From Pseudomonas gingeri (GTDB lineage Bacteria > Pseudomonadota > Gammaproteobacteria > Pseudomonadales > Pseudomonadaceae), in NCBI RefSeq assembly GCF_013385635.1, contig NZ_JACAPR010000011.1:372001-436000 (forward strand): a stretch of 64,000 bases of DNA, given 5' to 3'. Positions 61,226-64,000 of the stretch are shown here, piece by piece. The notes below the pieces were generated by a model. The model had not been told where the DNA came from. It did not search any database and worked only from the letters and a program-made list of their open reading frames with translations. The first letter of the stretch is position 1. Every line of letters begins with the position of its first letter. The translations under genes and the position numbers were made by a program.

Positions 61226-62134
61226 ATGCCGATGACCGTCAAACAGCTTAGGGCCTTTCTCGCCGTTGCCCAGAGTTTAAGCTTCGCGGTGGCGGGCGAG
61301 CGTCTGTACTTGTCGCAATCGGCCCTGAGCCTGACCATCAAGGCACTGGAGGAGGGGCTGGGCGGCCGCCTGTTCAGCCGCAACACGCGCAATGTTGCGC
61401 TGACCCCGGAAGGCGAAGCCCTGGTGCCCCTGGCCCGGCGACTGATCGCCGACTGGGATAATGCCGAAGATGAGTTGCGCCAGCGTTTCACCTTGCAGCG
61501 CGGTCGGGTGACCCTGGCGGCGATGCCGTCGTTTGCCGGCAACCTGCTGCCGCCGATCCTCAAGACCTTCCGCGCCCGCTATCCTCAAGTCAATGTCGCG
61601 GTGAACGACGTGGTCAACGAGCAGGTGCTGGAGATGGTCGGTGATCGCCAGGTGGAACTGGGGGTGGCGTTCGAGCCATTGCAGAACTCCTCGCTGACCT
61701 TCACACCGTTGTATATCGACCGCTTCGTGGCCGTGGTGCCGGCGGATTCGCCACTGGCCGAGCGCGAGGAGATCGACTGGGACTCGTTGCTCAAGGAGCC
61801 CTTTATCACCTTGCAGCGCCCCTCCAATGTGCGGGTGATGCTGGAGGAGCATCTGCGGGCCCGGGACATGACCCTGCCGGTGGAGTTCGAGAGCCATCAG
61901 TTGGCGACGGTGGGGCGGATGGTCGCCAGCGGCCTTGGCGTGAGCGCGGTGCCGGCGTTGTGCGTCGGGCAGATGCGCGAACTGGGCGCTCGTTGCATCA
62001 CCCTGCGTGATCCGGTGGTGGAACGGGCCATCGGGGTGCTGACCAAACCGGGCCATGAACTCTCCGCCGCGGCCCAGGCATTGTTCGATATCTTGTTGGA
62101 AGAAAGATCCCGTTACCTGAATTTTGAGAAATAA
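61226..62134 (+). CDS. dhcR: LysR-family regulator of the CoA-transferase operon (DhcR-like)
   Basis: The 302-residue protein has an N-terminal winged helix (MTVKQLRAFLAVAQSLSFAV, LYLSQSALSLTIKALEEGLG) and a LysR effector domain (VELGVAFEPLQNSSLTFTPL, VASGLGVSAVPALCVGQMRE). It is divergent from the CoA-transferase genes, as dhcR is in P. aeruginosa, and so is the likely activator of that operon. The start may be the second Met at 61232. The ligand is probably a degradation intermediate. Confidence 0.8.
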   Translation: MPMTVKQLRAFLAVAQSLSFAVAGERLYLSQSALSLTIKALEEGLGGRLFSRNTRNVALTPEGEALVPLARRLIADWDNAEDELRQRFTLQRGRVTLAAMPSFAGNLLPPILKTFRARYPQVNVAVNDVVNEQVLEMVGDRQVELGVAFEPLQNSSLTFTPLYIDRFVAVVPADSPLAEREEIDWDSLLKEPFITLQRPSNVRVMLEEHLRARDMTLPVEFESHQLATVGRMVASGLGVSAVPALCVGQMRELGARCITLRDPVVERAIGVLTKPGHELSAAAQALFDILLEERSRYLNFEK

Positions 62135-62203
62135 CTCGGTCTTGCATGGATCTTTTCCTACGATGCGCAATCATTACCCCATGAATATTCAAAGGAGGTG
62201 TGT

Positions 62204-62773
62204 ATGTTCATCCGGTCTTTGACCCTCGCCGCTCTGTCGCTTGTCGTGTCCAGCCCTTTGTTGGCGGCCGATATCGACTCTCCGTTGGCCCAGGACTACG
62301 GAAAAAACCGTGCGTTGATCGTGATCGCGCCGAGTACGGCGGACCCGACCCTGGTCGGCCTGAAAAAGGCCCTTGATGACCCGGCCAACCAGAAAGCTTT
62401 CGACGAGCGTCAGTTGGTGCTCTACGAAGTGGCGCAGACCGTGGGCAAGCGTGCCAACAAATACATGGAGCAGCCGACCACCATGGCCCTGATTCGCGGG
62501 CTCAAGCTTGGAGTTACGCCCGAGGGCAAGTCCACGGTGATCCTGGTGGGCAAGGATGGTCAGCAGAAGACCCTTGAACATGACGGGCCGATGCCGCTGA
62601 AGGATGTGTTCAGCGCGGTCGATGCGCTGCCGGCCGCCGAGAAGGAAACCGTGGCACCGACGCCACCGCCACCACCGGCGGCTGCCGAGGCCAAGCCGGC
62701 CAAGGGCGCCAAGCCTGGCAAGGCGGAAAAACCGGGCAAGGCACCGGCTCCGCCCAAGGCGCTGGACGACTGA
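62204..62773 (+). CDS. DUF4174 exported protein
   Basis: ATG 62204 is fixed by AAAGGAGGTG seven bases upstream. The 189-residue protein has a signal peptide (FIRSLTLAALSLVVSSPLLA, cut after LAA). DYGKNRALIVIAPSTADPTL and STVILVGKDGQQKTLEHDGP are the core of DUF4174, a thioredoxin-fold-like domain without the active Cys pair. The last 45 residues are a Pro/Ala/Lys-rich tail (TPPPPPAAAEAKPAKGAKPG) that is probably disordered. The role is unknown. Confidence 0.85.
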   Translation: MFIRSLTLAALSLVVSSPLLAADIDSPLAQDYGKNRALIVIAPSTADPTLVGLKKALDDPANQKAFDERQLVLYEVAQTVGKRANKYMEQPTTMALIRGLKLGVTPEGKSTVILVGKDGQQKTLEHDGPMPLKDVFSAVDALPAAEKETVAPTPPPPPAAAEAKPAKGAKPGKAEKPGKAPAPPKALDD

Positions 62774-62828
62774 ACCGGTAACATGAGCCGGGTAATATCC
62801 AACGGATCAATCTACCAGGGGCATATGC

Positions 62829-63599
62829 ATGTCGGGCGTTCACAAGGCTGCACAAGTCGGTTTCAGCACTGAAGCCAAAACCTATGCCCAAGGGCGCCCT
62901 GACTATCCCGTCGAGTTGCAGTCCTGGCTTGGCGATAGCCTGGGTATCGCCGCGAACGGGCAGGCGATCGACCTCGGCGCCGGCACCGGCAAGTTCACTC
63001 GCCTGCTCGTCGCAACCGGCGCCACGGTGACCGCCATCGAGCCGGTCGAGGCCATGCGTGCCGAACTGGTCGCGCGCCTGCCGGCGGTGCGGGCTTTGTC
63101 GGGCACCGCCGAAGCCATGCTGCTGGAGTCCGGGGTTGCCGACACATTGCTCTGTGCCCAGGCGTTTCACTGGTTCGCCCACGAGGCGGCGCTGGCCGAA
63201 ATCCACCGTGTGCTCAAGCCGGGCGGGCGGCTCGGGCTGGTGTGGAATGTCCGCGACGAATCGGTTGACTGGGTCGCGGCGATTACCCGGATCATCACGC
63301 CCTACGAGGGCGATACCCCGCGTTTCCATACCGGCGCCTGGCGCCGGCCGTTCACCGGCCGCTATTTCTCGACCCCCGAACTGAGCTGTTTCGGCTACAG
63401 CCATGTGGGCACGCCCCAGGATGTCATCATCGATCGCTTCCTGTCGGTCAGCTTCATCGCGGCATTGCCGGCGGCTGAAAAGGCCAGGGTTGCCGAACAA
63501 CTGCAGACGTTGATCCAAACCCATCCTGACTTGCAGGGTCGGGAGACCATTGCCTTTCCCTACCGGACCGAGGCGTATCGCTGCCTGCGCCTGGACTGA
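62829..63599 (+). CDS. Class I SAM-dependent methyltransferase
   Basis: The 256-residue cytoplasmic protein opens GFSTEAKTYAQGRPDYPVEL, common in one group of uncharacterised methyltransferases. Motif I is AIDLGAGTGKFTRLLV (about residues 46-61), followed by VTAIEPVEAMRAEL and FHWFAHEAALAEIHRVLKPG (post I and motif III regions). The substrate is not known. It lies 55 bases after the DUF4174 gene and may share its transcript. A short GC hairpin at 63615-63632 follows the stop. Confidence 0.88.
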   Translation: MSGVHKAAQVGFSTEAKTYAQGRPDYPVELQSWLGDSLGIAANGQAIDLGAGTGKFTRLLVATGATVTAIEPVEAMRAELVARLPAVRALSGTAEAMLLESGVADTLLCAQAFHWFAHEAALAEIHRVLKPGGRLGLVWNVRDESVDWVAAITRIITPYEGDTPRFHTGAWRRPFTGRYFSTPELSCFGYSHVGTPQDVIIDRFLSVSFIAALPAAEKARVAEQLQTLIQTHPDLQGRETIAFPYRTEAYRCLRLD

Positions 63600-63646
63600 T
63601 GCCTGACACGCGGCACCCCGCGAGGGCGGGGTCGAACCCTATATCT

Positions 63647-63691
63647 GGTTATAACGTTAGATTATATTTTTATAAACGGTCATAACATTAG
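63647..63691 (+). promoter_or_regulatory. Direct repeats upstream of the TauE/SafE gene
   Basis: GGTTATAACGTTAG (63647-63660) and GGTCATAACATTAG (63678-63691) are direct repeats with two mismatches, 31 bases start to start, i.e. on the same face of the helix. The stretch is AT-rich, and TATGCT just after may be a -10 box. It probably binds an activator or repressor of the permease gene. Confidence 0.45.
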
Positions 63692-63748
63692 CCGCTATGC
63701 TGCCCGCCAGTTTTTTTGTCGTCTCGCTAGATTCTCCAGGGTTTGCTA

Positions 63749-64000
63749 ATGGATGTCGGTAATTTCGGTTTTGTCGTGGCAGGCTTGGTGGTCGGCTTTA
63801 TCGTTGGGTTGACGGGCGTCGGTGGCGGTTCCCTGATGACACCGATTCTGCTGTGGTTCGGTATCAATCCGGCAACCGCCGTGGGTACCGACCTGCTGTA
63901 CGCCGCGATCACCAAGTCCGGCGGTGTGCTCGTTCACAGGAAGAACGACAATATCGACTGGAAGATCACCGGCTGGCTGACCCTCGGCAGTGTGCCGGCG
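63749..64000 (+). CDS. TauE/SafE (TSUP) family permease, partial
   Basis: The first 84 codons of a TSUP-family membrane protein are seen; the gene runs off the window. GLVVGFIVGLTGVGGGSLMT and PILLWFGINPATAVGTDLLY are the first repeat of the family, which exports or imports sulfite, sulfoacetate or related anions. AGGG precedes the ATG at 63749. Tandem 14-base direct repeats upstream may bind its regulator. The substrate cannot be told from this part. Confidence 0.88.
   Translation, partial: MDVGNFGFVVAGLVVGFIVGLTGVGGGSLMTPILLWFGINPATAVGTDLLYAAITKSGGVLVHRKNDNIDWKITGWLTLGSVPA

Noticed and set aside
1..64000. tRNA or rRNA genes and prophage attachment sites
   Set aside because: No cloverleaf with a TTCGA-type arm, no rRNA-like stretch, and no integrase gene or matching flanking repeats were seen.

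Overview
The window is a stretch of chromosome from a GC-rich Pseudomonas, most likely of the P. fluorescens/P. putida kind. The reasons are the high GC content with G/C-ending codons, the trehalose/alpha-glucan gene order treY-malQ-treZ-glgA, a dhcR/dhcA-dhcB-atoB locus, several REP/REPIN palindromes of the Pseudomonas type (GGAGCCGGCTTGCCGGCGAT and GCGGGCAAGCCCGC cores), and the style of the chemoreceptor, dctA and beta-oxidation genes. Species cannot be fixed from the sequence alone. All identifications are by reading motifs and family resemblance; no database search was run.

Layout. 1-6.2 kb (minus): trehalose/alpha-glucan operon (treY partial, malQ, treZ, glgA). 6.7-12.0 kb (minus): a hydroxyacid dehydrogenase with an exported alpha/beta hydrolase, a DUF411 metal-binding protein, an SRPBCC protein and a large chemoreceptor. 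12.2-13.8 kb: two tandem paralogous genes of unknown function, each preceded by the same regulatory region and by a 23-codon upstream ORF that overlaps its start codon. 13.9-23.6 kb: a two-partner secretion locus of the contact-dependent inhibition type (transporter, 2449-residue exoprotein, candidate immunity protein) whose 3' end is AT-rich. 23.6-26.8 kb: degraded DNA, a small polytopic membrane protein with a G8 tract near its 5' end, a decayed copy of the tpsB promoter/start region, and a CsgG/DUF4810/DUF799 lipoprotein trio.

27-37.4 kb: a LeuCD-like dehydratase pair, a halovibrin-like secreted protein, a LysR regulator, dctA, a haloacetate dehalogenase-like hydrolase, a VOC protein, and a membrane/J-domain pair. 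37.6-47.1 kb: an AraC-type regulator followed by acyl-CoA synthetase, SDR dehydrogenase, thiolase, acyl-CoA dehydrogenase and enoyl-CoA hydratase, then on the other strand a second acyl-CoA dehydrogenase and a 3-hydroxyisobutyryl-CoA hydrolase-like protein. Together these enzymes could degrade short and branched acyl-CoAs by the isoleucine- and valine-type routes. 47.3-50.7 kb: a small lipoprotein, a TetR regulator, 3-hydroxyacyl-CoA dehydrogenase and thiolase, with a divergent AraC-type regulator. 51.8-58.4 kb: an AhpD-like protein, a glyoxalase-fold protein, a complete CUT2-type sugar ABC transporter and a DJ-1/PfpI protein. 58.5-62.1 kb: atoB and the CoA-transferase pair with a divergent LysR gene. 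62.2-64 kb: a DUF4174 protein, a methyltransferase, and the start of a TauE/SafE permease.

The parts least explained by known annotation are the duplicated uORF-gene modules (12.2-13.8 kb), the C-terminal toxin and immunity genes of the TPS locus, and the degenerate second copy of the tpsB promoter/start region 10.8 kb downstream of the first.
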